Positions 14,083-14,115 of a stretch of DNA of 14,115 nucleotides are shown here, one piece after another. Below the pieces are notes generated by a model that was given only the letters and a program-made list of their open reading frames with translations, was not told the DNA's origin and did not search any database. The stretch is from JALXDT01 sp964634755. Lineage in GTDB: Bacteria > Acidobacteriota > Aminicenantia > JAMOAD01. Location: assembly GCA_964634755.1 (NCBI GenBank), contig CAZWJH010000065.1, forward strand, positions 1-14,115, given 5' to 3'. Numbering within the stretch: the stretch's first letter is position 1; every line of letters starts with the position of its first letter. Both the position numbers and the translations under genes were made by a program.

Positions 14083-14115
14083 TTAGTTTATTATATTTTA
14101 TGTTAATAAAATATA
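14083..14115 (-). promoter_or_regulatory. candidate promoter of the ChaN-FadL-SGNH operon (cut by window edge)
   Basis: A perfect TATAAT lies on the minus strand at 14095-14090, with transcription expected to start near 14083, just before the AGGAGG site of the ChaN-like gene. At the standard 17-base spacing the -35 would fall at about 14118-14113, partly outside the window, so the element cannot be completed. The region is almost pure A/T, which lowers confidence. Confidence 0.4.

Overview
The window comes from an AT-rich (about one-third GC) bacterial chromosome. The outer-membrane FadL-type protein, the exported neighbours with Sec signal peptides and the strong AGGAGG-type ribosome binding sites indicate a Gram-negative (diderm) bacterium. 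A four-subunit pyruvate:ferredoxin oxidoreductase points to an anaerobic lifestyle. The Hanks-type kinase fused to helical repeats and the DUF4388-like/J-domain/TPR protein are architectures I associate with groups such as Acidobacteriota, Aminicenantes and deltaproteobacteria. The sequence alone does not settle the phylum.

Layout. (1) 1-33 may be the last codons of an upstream gene, followed by an AT-rich leader. (2) 167-3085 (+) is a tight porG-porD-porA-porB operon. It runs by an 11-nt overlap into a 785-residue membrane-anchored repeat protein with a C-terminal Ser/Thr kinase (3075-5432). (3) 5439-6812 (-) is a convergent DUF4388-like/J-domain/TPR protein, with a short AT-rich hairpin between the two stop codons. 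(4) A divergent promoter region (6813-6917) drives purH and an overlapping SpoU/TrmH RNA methyltransferase gene on the plus strand. (5) 9224-10684 (+) is a TrpB2-type tryptophan synthase beta gene. It is complete in content but broken by two +1 frameshifts, each at a homopolymer. Its leader holds a 27-codon ORF with three consecutive Trp codons and a GC-rich hairpin, very like a trp attenuation leader. (6) A perfect 16-bp bidirectional terminator separates trpB from a three-gene minus-strand operon read from the right edge: ChaN-like protein, FadL-like outer-membrane protein, SGNH hydrolase.

How the genes fit together. The por enzyme makes acetyl-CoA and reduced ferredoxin from pyruvate, and the linked kinase may be co-expressed with it. 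purH completes IMP synthesis. The trp unit looks like a stand-alone tryptophan/indole-salvage gene under its own control. The minus-strand operon encodes a cell-envelope set, plausibly for uptake and hydrolysis of a hydrophobic or esterified substrate.

The most notable observations are the putative Trp leader peptide, possibly on a leaderless transcript, the strict 13-residue repeat period in the kinase protein, and the double frameshift in trpB. No tRNA, rRNA, CRISPR array, IS element or phage gene was seen.
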